Origin: Endotrypanum monterogeii | Lineage: Eukaryota; Euglenozoa; Kinetoplastea; Trypanosomatida; Trypanosomatidae | Reading direction: 5' to 3' | NCBI GenBank assembly: GCA_000333855.2 | Contig: CM007327.1 | Span: forward strand, 251,486 to 315,485 | DNA: 64,000 nucleotides | In this document: one piece after another, positions 27,913 to 37,118 of the stretch | How the letters are laid out: the number at the start of each line of letters is the position of its first letter | How positions within the stretch are numbered: position 1 is the first letter of the stretch | Notes under the pieces: model-generated | Told to the model about the DNA's origin: nothing | The model's input: only the letters and a program-made list of their open reading frames with translations | Database searches by the model: none | Position numbers and translations under genes: made by a program

Positions 27913-29537
27913 TCGTTCCCTCGCCTTTTTATACAGACGCTACGCGTCTCGTCGTCTGGTGGTAGGGGATTAGGAATAGGGGGTGATAATCATATGATGC
28001 TGGGGTGAGAGCTGCAAGCGGTCTGAGGTCTGTCTGTGTGGTGGCACTCTTTCCTGGGTGTTTGCTTCCAACCATGTCGCCTTGCTTCACGCGCGTTCCT
28101 CTCAGAGGCACGCATCGCTTCTACACGCCACCTCTTTCTCGGGTGTTGCCATACGCGATGGCAACATGCTTTTTATCTTCACGAGTCCGCTATAGTTTCG
28201 ATTTGAAGGACAGCGGACGAGCGAAATCGCTTGTGATCTTCACCGCGTCTTCATCTTTCTTTTTTTTTTGTTCTGTTTTGTTTTGGAGGTTGTGCGCCCC
28301 CCCCTCCCTTCCCCTCTTCCTACCGGTTTCCTTTGTTTCCCCTTCTTAAGTACATCGCTTGACCGACACAATGTGCAATCGAACTGCCAGGACATCGCGT
28401 GCCCCCACAATTCATTCTTCCGCCCCAAGTGTTCCCCTTCCCATGCATTCTTCAGGGTGCTGCGCATCTTGTGTTCGTTTTTTTCTTTTTAATGAGGGGT
28501 GGTGGTGGTGAGGGTGGCGATTCTAGCGAGAGGGGGGTGGGTGGTAGTCGTGACGACAAGGAGAAAAAAAAAGAGGGGCGGTGTTGTGTATGGCGAAGCG
28601 GTGGAGTGGGGTGTGTGGGCGACGGCATTAGTCGCAGAAGTGTCACCGACAGTATGCAACTTCTTCATTTCCTGGGCTTATTGCGGGTGTCCCCCCCTCT
28701 CACACACACACACGGCGTGCATGAAAATGATTCTGGGCATATATGTATATTTTGAAGAGAGGAATCATTACAACCCAGCAGATGAAGCACGTTTGCATTT
28801 CTTTACCCCACGATATTCCCCCTCCCCGCCCCCATTTTTTTTTTTGCTGGTTTGTCTGCAGTTGTTTCAGTGAATGTACACGGCTACGAGATATCTCCCT
28901 CAATGCTTGGTTTATTATTGTATTCGATGCTTTTCATGTGGGGGAGTGCCTTCTCTGAAAAAAAAAAAGATATGCTTTTACCAAAACGTGTTTCACCTGG
29001 GGTTGGACTTGTTCGATGGTCAGATTTCCCCCCCCCCTCTGCTCTTCACGATGTTGAGCATCGACGTGCACGTGAGTCCCGATGAAAAAAAAAAAACACC
29101 ATGCTGTGAATACGAATCACGATGCCCACTGCTGGGTAGATCACGTCTACACCCCCTCCCGAATTTTTTCTTTTTTTCCTTATTCACTCATTCGTGTCTT
29201 TTTTTCCACCTGTGCTCTTCCCCTCCTTACCCCCCCCCCCCCCCCACCATACACACACATGCGTGCGTGCACCGAAGCATCTCTCCACCACCTACATTCG
29301 CAGGTTGTTGAATCCGCTAGTGGTGTGTGGTCGAGCTGGCATCGCATTGCCTTGTACTGAACCCTCTTCCCCCCCACAGTGCGCGCGTGTGTGTGACCGC
29401 AACTGGCTCTAGACTCCTTCTTCCTATTTTCGTACATATATAAACACACACACAATTATCCTTTATTGTACACGGGTACACGCATGCACGAGGATCTAGG
29501 TGCGAATCTTTAAACAGAACCTCGGCACTGTGTCGTC
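27913..29537 (+). other. Spacer before ETF-QO gene
   Basis: No supported gene in 1.6 kb. Contents are poly-T at 28259-28269, C-rich blocks, a G-rich block near 28495-28545, short CA and AT runs, poly-A near 28570 and 29083, a poly-C run near 29230-29245 and a CT tract near 29412-29430. Open frames here are short and compositionally biased. Confidence 0.65.
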
Positions 29538-31253
29538 ATGCTGCGCTGGACATCGCGTTACCTTTGTGTCGCCGCAGCGACTGCGGTGCACCGTGAGGTT
29601 GAGGAGTTTGATGTGGTCGTCGTTGGCGGTGGTCCTTCAGGGCTGTCGGCTGCGATTCGACTGAAGCAGCTTGCCGGAGACAAGAAAGACTCCTTCCGCG
29701 TTGGCCTCGTCGAGAAAGGGAGCGAGATAGGTGCCCACACGCTTTCCGGGGCCTGTATAGAGCCCCATGCCCTGGATGAGCTGTTGCCCGGGTGGCGTCA
29801 GCAGGAGGGATCGGTTTTTTCCAGCATGACCCCGGTCACATCGGATTCTTTTTATTTACTTTCAGGGCCGTCGCGGAGTCTGAAGGTGCCGTGGTTGCCC
29901 CCGACGTTGCACAATCATGGAAACTACATCACCTCTCTCGGTGGTGTGTGCAAGTGGCTTGGCGAGCAGGCCGAGGCACTCGGGGTCGAGATTTACGCTG
30001 GTTTCGCGGCTGCAGACGTGGTGGTGGACGACTCCACCGGGGCGTTGACGGGGGTGCAGCTGAATGATATGGGCGTCAACAAAAAGGGTGAGAAGACAGC
30101 ACAGTACGAGCCTGGCATGATCTTCCGCGCAAAGCAGACCCTCTTCGCAGAGGGCTGCCGCGGCTCCTGTACAAAGAAGCTGGAGCGGCGCTTCGGGCTG
30201 CGCACTGCCGACAACCCGCAGACGTATGGACTGGGCATCAAGGAGGTGTGGGAGGTGCCCAAGGAGAAACACCACCCGGGTACTGTTCTGCACACGGTGG
30301 GGTGGCCAACGACGGACAAGGGACACAACAACACCTACGGTGGCGCTTTTCTCTACCATTATGGCGACGGCCTCGTGTCGTGCGGCTACGTTGTAGGGCT
30401 GGACTATTCCAACCCGTACTGCCGGCCGTACATGGAAATGCAGAAGTGGAAGACACATGATCTCATTCGTGCGCAGCTCGAGGGCGGCCGTCCGGTTCTG
30501 TACGGTGCGCGGACGTTGGTCGAGGGTGGCTTCCGTGCGCTGCCCAAGCTGTGCTTTCCTGGTGGTGTGCTGGTGGGGGACTGTGCTGGTTTTTTGAATC
30601 TGCCAAAGATTAAAGGCACCCACACGGCCATGAAGTCAGGCATGCTGGCTGCCGAGGCCATCTTCGAGGATGCCTTCAAGGGGGGTAAGGAGGCCGCGGC
30701 CACCGGTGTGGAGTGTAGGAGCTACGACGACCGCTTTCGCAGCAGCTGGCTGTACAAGGAGCTCTACGCTGTTCGAAATGTGAGACAGAGCTTTCACCGC
30801 AGCTTCATGTGGGGCATGATGTACACCGGCCTTACTTCATCTGTGCTGAAGGGCCGCGAACCCTGGACCCTTGCGCACACCAAGCCAGACAACCTCTCTC
30901 TGAAGCCAGCGAAGGACTGCGTAGAAATCGAGTACCCGAAGCCGGATGGCAAGCTCACCTTTGACTTGCTCACCAATCACAGCCGTAGCGGCACGGCGCA
31001 CAATGCGGAACAGCCATGTCACTTGCGGCTGAAGGACCCGAAAACAGCGGAGGTGGTAAATCTGAAAACATACGCCGGGCCGGAGTCTCGATACTGCCCA
31101 GCGGGTGTGTACGAGTTTGTTGATGGAAAGCTGGTCATTAACGCACAGAATTGCCTCCACTGCAAGGCATGCGACATCAAGGACCCTACGCAGAACATCA
31201 ACTGGACGGTTCCAGAGGGTGGCGGTGGTCCCAACTACCAGGGTCAAATGTAG
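29538..31253 (+). CDS. ETFDH: Electron transfer flavoprotein-ubiquinone oxidoreductase
   Basis: A 571-residue protein, close to the usual 560-620 of the family. It transfers electrons from reduced ETF (fed by fatty-acid and amino-acid dehydrogenases) to ubiquinone at the mitochondrial inner membrane. The first 20 residues (MLRWTSRYLCVAAATAVH) are basic, hydroxylated and free of acids, fitting a mitochondrial presequence. The FAD dinucleotide site is VVVVGGGPSGLSAA, with GGGPSG at 30-35. The conserved central regions are recognisable (GACIEPHALDELLPGW, then GLGIKEVWEVP, and GDCAGFLNLPKIKGTHTAMKSGM in the FAD domain). The C-terminal 4Fe-4S site uses Cys520, Cys539, Cys542 and Cys545 in the family pattern (NCLHCKACDIKDP). 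All key residues are present, so it should be active. The stop codon is followed within about 10 bases by the CCCACA array. Confidence 0.97.
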   Translation: MLRWTSRYLCVAAATAVHREVEEFDVVVVGGGPSGLSAAIRLKQLAGDKKDSFRVGLVEKGSEIGAHTLSGACIEPHALDELLPGWRQQEGSVFSSMTPVTSDSFYLLSGPSRSLKVPWLPPTLHNHGNYITSLGGVCKWLGEQAEALGVEIYAGFAAADVVVDDSTGALTGVQLNDMGVNKKGEKTAQYEPGMIFRAKQTLFAEGCRGSCTKKLERRFGLRTADNPQTYGLGIKEVWEVPKEKHHPGTVLHTVGWPTTDKGHNNTYGGAFLYHYGDGLVSCGYVVGLDYSNPYCRPYMEMQKWKTHDLIRAQLEGGRPVLYGARTLVEGGFRALPKLCFPGGVLVGDCAGFLNLPKIKGTHTAMKSGMLAAEAIFEDAFKGGKEAAATGVECRSYDDRFRSSWLYKELYAVRNVRQSFHRSFMWGMMYTGLTSSVLKGREPWTLAHTKPDNLSLKPAKDCVEIEYPKPDGKLTFDLLTNHSRSGTAHNAEQPCHLRLKDPKTAEVVNLKTYAGPESRYCPAGVYEFVDGKLVINAQNCLHCKACDIKDPTQNINWTVPEGGGGPNYQGQM

Positions 31254-31263
31254 ATCCCCCCCG

Positions 31264-31449
31264 ACACCCACACCCACACCCACACCCACACCCACACCCA
31301 CACCCACACCCACACCCACACCCACACCCACACCCACACCCACACCCATACCCATACCCACACACCCACACCCACACCCACACCCACACCCACACCCACA
31401 CCCATACCCATACCCACACACCCACACCCACACCCACACCCACACCCAC

Positions 31450-31486
<37 letters not shown>
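31264..31486. repeat. (CCCACA)n hexamer array grading into (CA)n
   Basis: About 190 bases of CCCACA units beginning about 10 bases after the ETF-QO stop codon and ending in pure (CA)n. Two CCCATA variant pairs followed by a phase-shifting CACAC recur about 56 bases apart (near 31349 and 31405), showing that a block was duplicated. The opposite strand is (TGTGGG)n, with many G-triplets spaced for G-quadruplex formation. It differs from the trypanosomatid telomere repeat (CCCTAA). Confidence 0.92.
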
Positions 31487-31489
<3 letters not shown>

Positions 31490-31883
31490 CCTTTTTTTCT
31501 TTTGCTCCTGTTTGTTTTCTCCTGGACGTCTAGTTATTTAGTTCCCTTAACACTTTTTGTGCTCCTCGCTCGTGTGCTTTATATTTCTCGCTATTTTATT
31601 TGTTTCGAATTTTTTAAATTATTATTATTATTTTTTTTTGTGTGATTTTTCTACTCTCTTGCGTCATTTCCCAGAGAGTGTGTGTGTGTGTGTGTGTGCA
31701 AGGTGAATTCGTTGTAGATGGAGAGCTCATGGACTCAATATGAGGACATACAAACATGAGGGAAGGGGGGGGGGTGTAGGAACGGCGCTTCTCGTCTATC
31801 CTACGCCTCCTCCATATCAGTACCCCTCAAGCGCACGGAAACTGTGAGTGAAACACACATACACACACACACAACACACACAC

Positions 31884-31887
<4 letters not shown>

Positions 31888-31922
<35 letters not shown>
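31888..31922. repeat. (TA)n microsatellite
   Basis: Pure TA dinucleotides after a CA-rich block, about 640 bases downstream of the ETF-QO stop. Confidence 0.9.
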
Positions 31923-31923
<1 letters not shown>

Positions 31924-32061
31924 GCGCGCGCACATACAATACCCGTGTTTTTGCATCACCCCCCCCCCTCCCTCCTCCTCGCTGTGACTACCCAATTACA
32001 CCTCGTTATATCTATGCGAGAAGATTTCCTATACATTTTTGTATGCATACATTTACATTTT

Positions 32062-32104
<43 letters not shown>

Positions 32105-33377
32105 TTAATATTCTTATATTTCTTTCTCTGTGTCTCCGTGTCTCTGTGTGTAAGCGGCTGTATTTGGGTCTGTGCTTACGTGGTTTGTTTTGCCTTGCGG
32201 CTTCGTGATTTCCGAACACCCTAGGTGTTCTTCCTCCTCCTCGGCTTATCACGATGCCCGCATATATTTTCCTTTTTTTTCCGTTACCCCGTATCGTATT
32301 TCTTCATATTCCCCCTTTCTGAAGGGAAGTCGATGAGAGGGAGGAAAAGAATGGGCTACGATATACCACACGTGACTACAAAATCCCCCCCCCCCTCGTG
32401 TTGTATGCGTATATGTATGCATGCTTCTGTGAAGGAGAGGAGGGGAGGGGCGGTGACTGCATGGCGTCATCGTATTATGCGGGTTGTAGAAGCCGATTAC
32501 GCCTCCCTTCCCCCGCTCTCTCGCCTACTGAGGTTTCCGGTCAGGATAGTGCTGACACGATGCCTTTCTACCTAACGGGCGGTGACGAGGTTTTTGCCAC
32601 GGTATGTGTACGGTTCTTTCCGGAGCCAAGGGGGGTGGCGGTATTCGAGCTCGCTCAGGGTGGGCGGGGCCGAGTAGAGCAGGAAAAAAGTGAAAAGAAG
32701 GAATAAAGGGAAGTAGGTCCCTGGCGAAGGTATTATTAATCATTCGCCCGCTTGATGTGTGTGTGTGGGTGCATCCGTTTTTTTTTTTTTTTCTAGTGTG
32801 CTGTACGTACCCCCCTCCCCCTCATGTGTGTGTAGGAGTCGCCATCTTCCCCTACGCTGTCCTTCATTCTTTGCCGTTATTCTTCTTTTCAGGGAATCGG
32901 AGCAGAGATGATGATGGGATGGATAGATGGAGAAGGGGAGCCATGGAACTGTCGATTACAACGCCAACAAAAGACTTCTTGAACACACAAGACATATACA
33001 CTCCCCCCTTTCAGGGCACTAGAAAAAAAAAAAAGGGTTTTTGCATGTGTGTGTATGTGTGTGTGTATTGACCCACCGCCGGCAGAGGATCAAAAGTTTG
33101 CTTCTGCCTTGCATTTGTGGCGTACCTTATTTTTGTAGATTCAAGCTCATGTGCGGTGTGCCATGGTATGATCTGTCTCCCCTCCTTTTTTTTTCCTACT
33201 AGCTGGGGCACCATATGACTGACCCACGTACACGTGTGTGTGTGTGTGTGTTCATGCTCATCATTGTATTTCTTCTACACTTTTTCCCTTTGCCTCTCCT
33301 GCGCCAGTCACGCGTCACGAACCGTTCATGTGTAGTGGTGTGTCTGTAAGTGTGTGTGTGTGCGACTCCCCATCGCT

Positions 33378-33408
33378 GATTTTTTCTCTTGCTAACCTCC
33401 CTCGACAG
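33378..33408 (+). promoter_or_regulatory. Candidate trans-splice acceptor for nucleoplasmin-like gene
   Basis: A T/C-rich tract (TTTTTTCTCTTGC onward) is followed by CGACAG ending at 33408, about 100 bases before the ATG. A second candidate ends at 33307. Confidence 0.45.
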
Positions 33409-33509
33409 ACAAGCAAATAACGTGCAGTCGAGTACGTCGACAACAGGGGGAAGCTCAACATACGATCCGGTCACAGACTCGTATCGCATACGCGAGACCT
33501 CTCCAGAAT

Positions 33510-34088
33510 ATGCTGAACTGCTTTTTCGGTGCTGAGTTGAAGCCAGATGGAGTTCCAGTGAGCTTCACTGTGCCGAAGGGAGCGTCGCTGGTCATCACAC
33601 AATGTGCAGTGACGAGTGTGGTGCCACCGGCGCAGTCCACGGACGCTAGTGCGTCTTCCTCTACGTCGGCGGCGGCCAAGGCATACAGCCCTGTCACGTT
33701 GTGCGTTCAGGGTCACGGCCTGCCTACTCGGTTCGCTGTCTGCTCTTTATCTCCCGATCAGAACATAACGTACTGCCCTCTGCAGCTTATCTTTTCTAAG
33801 CCAGTCTCGTTTGTGCTCGTGCCGCAGACGGGATCGGCAGCTGCTGTTGGCGCGTCGTCGTCGACACTCTCAGGAGCCCCTCACCCAGGCAACAAGGTCG
33901 GTCAGGCGCAGAAGCACAAGAAGGGCTCAGCAGGTGCTAATGGTGCTGCTGCTGCTGCTGCCGCAGCGGTTTATCCGACAGTACATCTGACTGGTTACTA
34001 CGAGCGTGCTGCAGACGAAGACGAGGACGATGGTCGTATGGCCATGGACGTCATGGAGACAAGTGATGACGAGGAGGGCGTGGATTAA
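33510..34088 (+). CDS. Nucleoplasmin-like domain protein
   Basis: A 192-residue protein from ATG 33510. The start MLNCFFGAELKPDGVPVSF matches the opening of nucleoplasmin-like domains (aromatic-Gly, then a Lys-Pro-Gly turn). Next come a strand with LVITQCAV, the core strands VTLCVQ, FAVCSLSPD and CPLQLIF, then FVLVPQTGS, and after a Ser/Gly/Ala-rich loop the closing strand VHLTGYYE (158-165), a hallmark of the domain in FKBP39/Fpr4-type proteins and plant HD2 deacetylase-like proteins. The tail from 168 is acidic (DEDEDDG, SDDEEGVD), typical of histone chaperones. Unlike the FKBP relatives there is no prolyl isomerase domain. Such domains form pentamers that bind histones in the nucleus or nucleolus; that role here is inference, while the fold assignment is fairly secure. 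Confidence 0.88.
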   Translation: MLNCFFGAELKPDGVPVSFTVPKGASLVITQCAVTSVVPPAQSTDASASSSTSAAAKAYSPVTLCVQGHGLPTRFAVCSLSPDQNITYCPLQLIFSKPVSFVLVPQTGSAAAVGASSSTLSGAPHPGNKVGQAQKHKKGSAGANGAAAAAAAAVYPTVHLTGYYERAADEDEDDGRMAMDVMETSDDEEGVD

Positions 34089-34242
34089 TCCACTGAACAT
34101 TAACCAAACACAGATGAGTCGTTCATAAAGGCGTGAAGGGGCATTCTTGATGTGCGCGCTTGCGGTGAGAGGTGACTTCAGGCATTTCCTCTCCCCCCTA
34201 TCGCTCTGCCCTTCACTTCCCCCCCCCCCCCCCCCCCGCCTT

Positions 34243-34270
34243 CGCCTCGCCTCGCCTCGCCTCGCCTCGC
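34243..34270. repeat. (CTCGC)n pentanucleotide repeat
   Basis: Five to six tandem units directly after a poly-C run of about 19 bases, in the 3' spacer of the nucleoplasmin-like gene. Confidence 0.85.
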
Positions 34271-34537
34271 CCTCTGTGTGTCAAGTGTATGGTGAAGGAG
34301 GAGAGCTGAACATCGTTGACGAAATAAGCAATGCCGAGGGTGAAGTCTCATAAACGCATAAATGCACACAGACCTGTCAATGTGCATATAAATATAAATA
34401 TAAATATATATATATATATATTTATTTATATGCATGCGCGTTTGTATTTATTTGTTTGTTGAACGTTTAATAGTGATGTGTGGGGCGTAGTGAGCAAATG
34501 GTGTCTCACGTATACTTAAGAACCACTGAAAATACAT

Positions 34538-34597
<60 letters not shown>

Positions 34598-34604
34598 TGT
34601 ACAC

Positions 34605-35022
34605 NNNNNNNNNNNNNNNNNNNNNNNNNNNNNNNNNNNNNNNNNNNNNNNNNNNNNNNNNNNNNNNNNNNNNNNNNNNNNNNNNNNNNNNNNNNNNNNN
34701 NNNNNNNNNNNNNNNNNNNNNNNNNNNNNNNNNNNNNNNNNNNNNNNNNNNNNNNNNNNNNNNNNNNNNNNNNNNNNNNNNNNNNNNNNNNNNNNNNNNN
34801 NNNNNNNNNNNNNNNNNNNNNNNNNNNNNNNNNNNNNNNNNNNNNNNNNNNNNNNNNNNNNNNNNNNNNNNNNNNNNNNNNNNNNNNNNNNNNNNNNNNN
34901 NNNNNNNNNNNNNNNNNNNNNNNNNNNNNNNNNNNNNNNNNNNNNNNNNNNNNNNNNNNNNNNNNNNNNNNNNNNNNNNNNNNNNNNNNNNNNNNNNNNN
35001 NNNNNNNNNNNNNNNNNNNNNN
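34605..35022. other. Assembly gap (418 N)
   Basis: The gap is flanked on the left by a long (TA)n run and on the right by GT-rich sequence, so it most likely hides an unresolved microsatellite. Its size is an assembler estimate. Confidence 0.99.
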
Positions 35023-35208
35023 TGTGCGTGCATGTGTTGGTGTTTGCTGATGGCCTAGTATGGCATGCGTAGTTCACATGCACGGTAAAGCTTGAAAACA
35101 TACCAAAAAAAAACATAAACATGTCTGCATCTTTGAGTGTTGGTGTTAGGACTCCATTTGTGTCGCGAGTTTTGGCAGGGCAATGCATCGCTCCCCCCCC
35201 ACCCACCA

Positions 35209-35286
35209 CACACACACACATCATCACACACACATCATCACACACACATCATCACACACACATCATCACACACACATCATCATCAC
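35209..35286. repeat. 14-nt tandem repeat (CATCATCACACACA)n
   Basis: About five units of a 14-base CA/CAT repeat, flanked by pure (CA)n. It contains no AG dinucleotide, which limits where the downstream gene's splice acceptor can be. Confidence 0.9.
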
Positions 35287-35297
35287 AATCATAATTT

Positions 35298-35319
35298 CGG
35301 TCCCCGTTCTTCCTAGCAG
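35298..35319 (+). promoter_or_regulatory. Candidate trans-splice acceptor abutting the ATG
   Basis: A pyrimidine-rich tract (TCCCCGTTCTTCC) ends in TAGCAG immediately before the ATG at 35320. Using either AG would leave zero or three gene-encoded leader bases, so the 5' UTR would be almost entirely the spliced leader. No other tract with AG is evident for over 100 bases upstream. Confidence 0.5.
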
Positions 35320-36066
35320 ATGAAGCCAATCACCTTGGGCTTCCAGATTCCCTCGCTGCGGGGTGCGTGTCAGGAGAACGTGCGACGTAGCAGTGATGCT
35401 GCCTTTGCCGCACAGACACTGGCGGTTCCCTACCCGATCGGCAAGTCCACCTTGCAGATCAGCGGCATTCACGTCCGCCTGCAGCCGGTGACGGCGTCTA
35501 CCGGCAAACCTGGACAGAAACAGCCTCGCACCGAGAACGCTCCTTCATGCTCTGTCGACGACACTGTCGTTGCAGCTGATATCATTGTTCATGCACACGT
35601 GCGGGGAGAGCTGAGATGCACCCCACAATCGTACGTTGTAGCGGTGATTCCACTGAGGTTTGACAGCGCCGGCGTTTCCCTCCCCTCAGGTGCCTCGGCC
35701 TCGTCCTCGGCTTCCACCGCGCGTGTTGCTGCTGCAACGTTCCCGACCACGCCATATGACAAACGCGTTCTCAATGCACAGGCCCGAGAAGCACGCCGCG
35801 GTGCCACGGCTGCCGTGTTCGCCTCCGCCTTCGCAAGAATCGACTTGCGCACGCAGATGGAGCGGGTGCAGTTGGGCTTCACTCTTGTACCCTGTGGCAG
35901 AACCCCTATCATAAGTACAGTTGCGAACGGTGCGGCACACATACACACCGGTAAGCGAGTGCGCCAGGAGGCGGGTAAGGCTGTGGACGTCGGATCCAAG
36001 TCCACCGTGGCACAGGATTTTCTTCTTGATGTGACTGTCTTGGGCACTGTCTCACCTATACTCTAG
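35320..36066 (+). CDS. Unknown protein, possibly divergent nucleoplasmin-like
   Basis: A 248-residue protein; an in-frame TAG two codons upstream of ATG 35320 and the lack of another Met for about 185 residues fix the start. I do not recognise a family with certainty. It is beta-rich: TLQISGIHVRLQPV, VVAADIIVHAHVRGE, YVVAVIPLRF, VQLGFTLVPCGRTPI, AAHIHTG, FLLDVTVLGTV, with Ser/Ala-rich loops between. Several strands line up in order with the preceding nucleoplasmin-like protein (LVITQCAVTSVVP with LQISGIHVRLQPV; FVLVPQTGS with FTLVPCGRT; VHLTG with AHIHTG). This suggests an old tandem duplication with loss of the acidic tail. That relationship is inference and needs a profile search. No signal peptide, membrane helix or catalytic motif is visible. 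Confidence 0.8.
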   Translation: MKPITLGFQIPSLRGACQENVRRSSDAAFAAQTLAVPYPIGKSTLQISGIHVRLQPVTASTGKPGQKQPRTENAPSCSVDDTVVAADIIVHAHVRGELRCTPQSYVVAVIPLRFDSAGVSLPSGASASSSASTARVAAATFPTTPYDKRVLNAQAREARRGATAAVFASAFARIDLRTQMERVQLGFTLVPCGRTPIISTVANGAAHIHTGKRVRQEAGKAVDVGSKSTVAQDFLLDVTVLGTVSPIL

Positions 36067-36241
36067 CTCCCTCGAGTGTCGGTTGTAGCTGACTATCTGT
36101 CACGTCTCACTCAAAGGAGGAGGAGGAGAGGGGGGAGGGCAGTAAACCAAAGTTGCCCACCTGTGGATCTCACGTGTGCAGTCCTACAGGTGCATCCGTG
36201 TATGACGGGTGTGAAGACTTGAGTGTGCCGACAGTGTGGGC

Positions 36242-36277
<36 letters not shown>

Positions 36278-37118
36278 GTGACGTTTAACTACAGAGCACC
36301 CTGTTTCCATTTGAAAGAAAAAAAAGGATGTCATAGTACTGACTGATTGCTCGTTTGTGTTTGTGTGCTCGTGTGTGTGTTGCACGCCATATGCGCTGTG
36401 ATCTCCTTTCTCCGTGGATTAAATTCGCCATCTTACACTGAGCCGTGTCCCCCCCCCCTCTCCGCCTTCATAATCGCAGCCCCTCTCCTTGCATCTTGGG
36501 AGATGCGGCGATGGTTTTGACGCCTGTCCGCTGCTGGAGGTGAGGTGAGGTAAAGCGAAGTCGCAAACTGGAAAAAAATTCCCTAGAAGGATAGAAAGAC
36601 GCTTGTCGAGCTGTCTTTGGTTGTTCATCAGATCGTGCGCTGATTCCCTTTGAGGGACTCGCTGAGATCTTCTACCCCGCGACCTCTCCCTGCTTCTCCA
36701 TCACATCCGTGCTATGTTTGCCTCCCCTCTTTCCCTCCTCCCCTTCTTGTTCTTTTATGCTTTGCGCTAAGCACTGGGTTATGCACCGATTGCGGGGAGC
36801 AATTCTCGGTGGAGTCTCGAGAGCACTGAAAAAAAAAAAAAATTAGGAAAGAAAAGGGAGGAAGAGGTGGCGGCGCACGGTGACGGCCCATCTCCCTCTA
36901 CTTGCATGTTTATTCACTGCATCTCATTCTAGGGTCTTCCCCCCCCCTCGCTGGTTTCCTTCATTTATTTTCTGGAGCTAGAGATCCAAAACCGGAACGG
37001 AAGTAGTGTACCGAATATATACGCGAATCGTTCCGGCGTGACTGAGGAGATTCCCTCCTCCACAAAAGAAGCGACGCTCACAGGCAAGAGAGAGAGAGAG
37101 AAAAAGAAATTACATAAA
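36067..37118 (+). other. Spacer before coiled-coil gene
   Basis: No gene. It holds (GT)n at about 36245-36274, poly-A near 36316 and 36828, poly-C near 36449 and 36940, and pyrimidine-rich stretches at 36680-36755 and 36935-36973. An in-frame GTG at 37038 extends the next frame, but the first ATG is at 37119. Confidence 0.65.
36935..36977 (+). promoter_or_regulatory. Candidate trans-splice acceptor for coiled-coil gene
   Basis: A long C/T tract ends in TTTTCTGGAG with AG at 36976-36977, giving a leader of about 141 bases before the ATG at 37119. Inferred from layout. Confidence 0.45.

Larger units (their letters stand above)
31254..33509 (+). other. Long spacer starting with CCCACA array
   Basis: No supported gene in 2.26 kb. 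It opens with the hexamer array (31264-31486), then T-rich sequence, (GT)n near 31678-31700, (CA)n and (TA)n at 31855-31922, TA runs near 32066-32105, poly-C near 31961 and 32386, and several GT runs near 33044-33065, 33235-33251 and 33340-33360. Two pyrimidine-AG acceptor candidates for the next gene end at 33307 and 33408. Confidence 0.7.
34089..35319 (+). other. Spacer with 418-N gap and 14-nt tandem repeat
   Basis: No gene is visible. It contains a long poly-C run near 34219-34237, (CTCGC)n at 34243-34270, (TA)n runs near 34404-34425 and 34545-34598, a 418-base N gap and a 14-base tandem repeat ending about 35 bases before the next ATG. A gene hidden in the gap is unlikely given its size. 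Confidence 0.7.

Noticed and set aside
31264..31486. CCCACA array as an interstitial telomere
   Set aside because: The trypanosomatid telomere unit is CCCTAA; the array differs in the second half of the unit and grades into plain (CA)n.
35209..35286. Regular 14-nt repeats as a CRISPR-like array
   Set aside because: Units are directly tandem without spacers and of CA/CAT simple sequence in a eukaryotic spacer.
33510..36066. The two beta-rich genes as exons of one cis-spliced gene
   Set aside because: Each has its own ATG and stop, an in-frame stop precedes the second ATG, and cis-introns are extremely rare in trypanosomatids.
37038..37118. N-terminal extension of the coiled-coil gene from GTG 37038
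   Set aside because: Nuclear trypanosomatid genes start at ATG; the first in-frame ATG is 37119. The same reasoning removes upstream GTG or TTG starts at 6486, 13558, 15897, 40402, 45430 and 47723.
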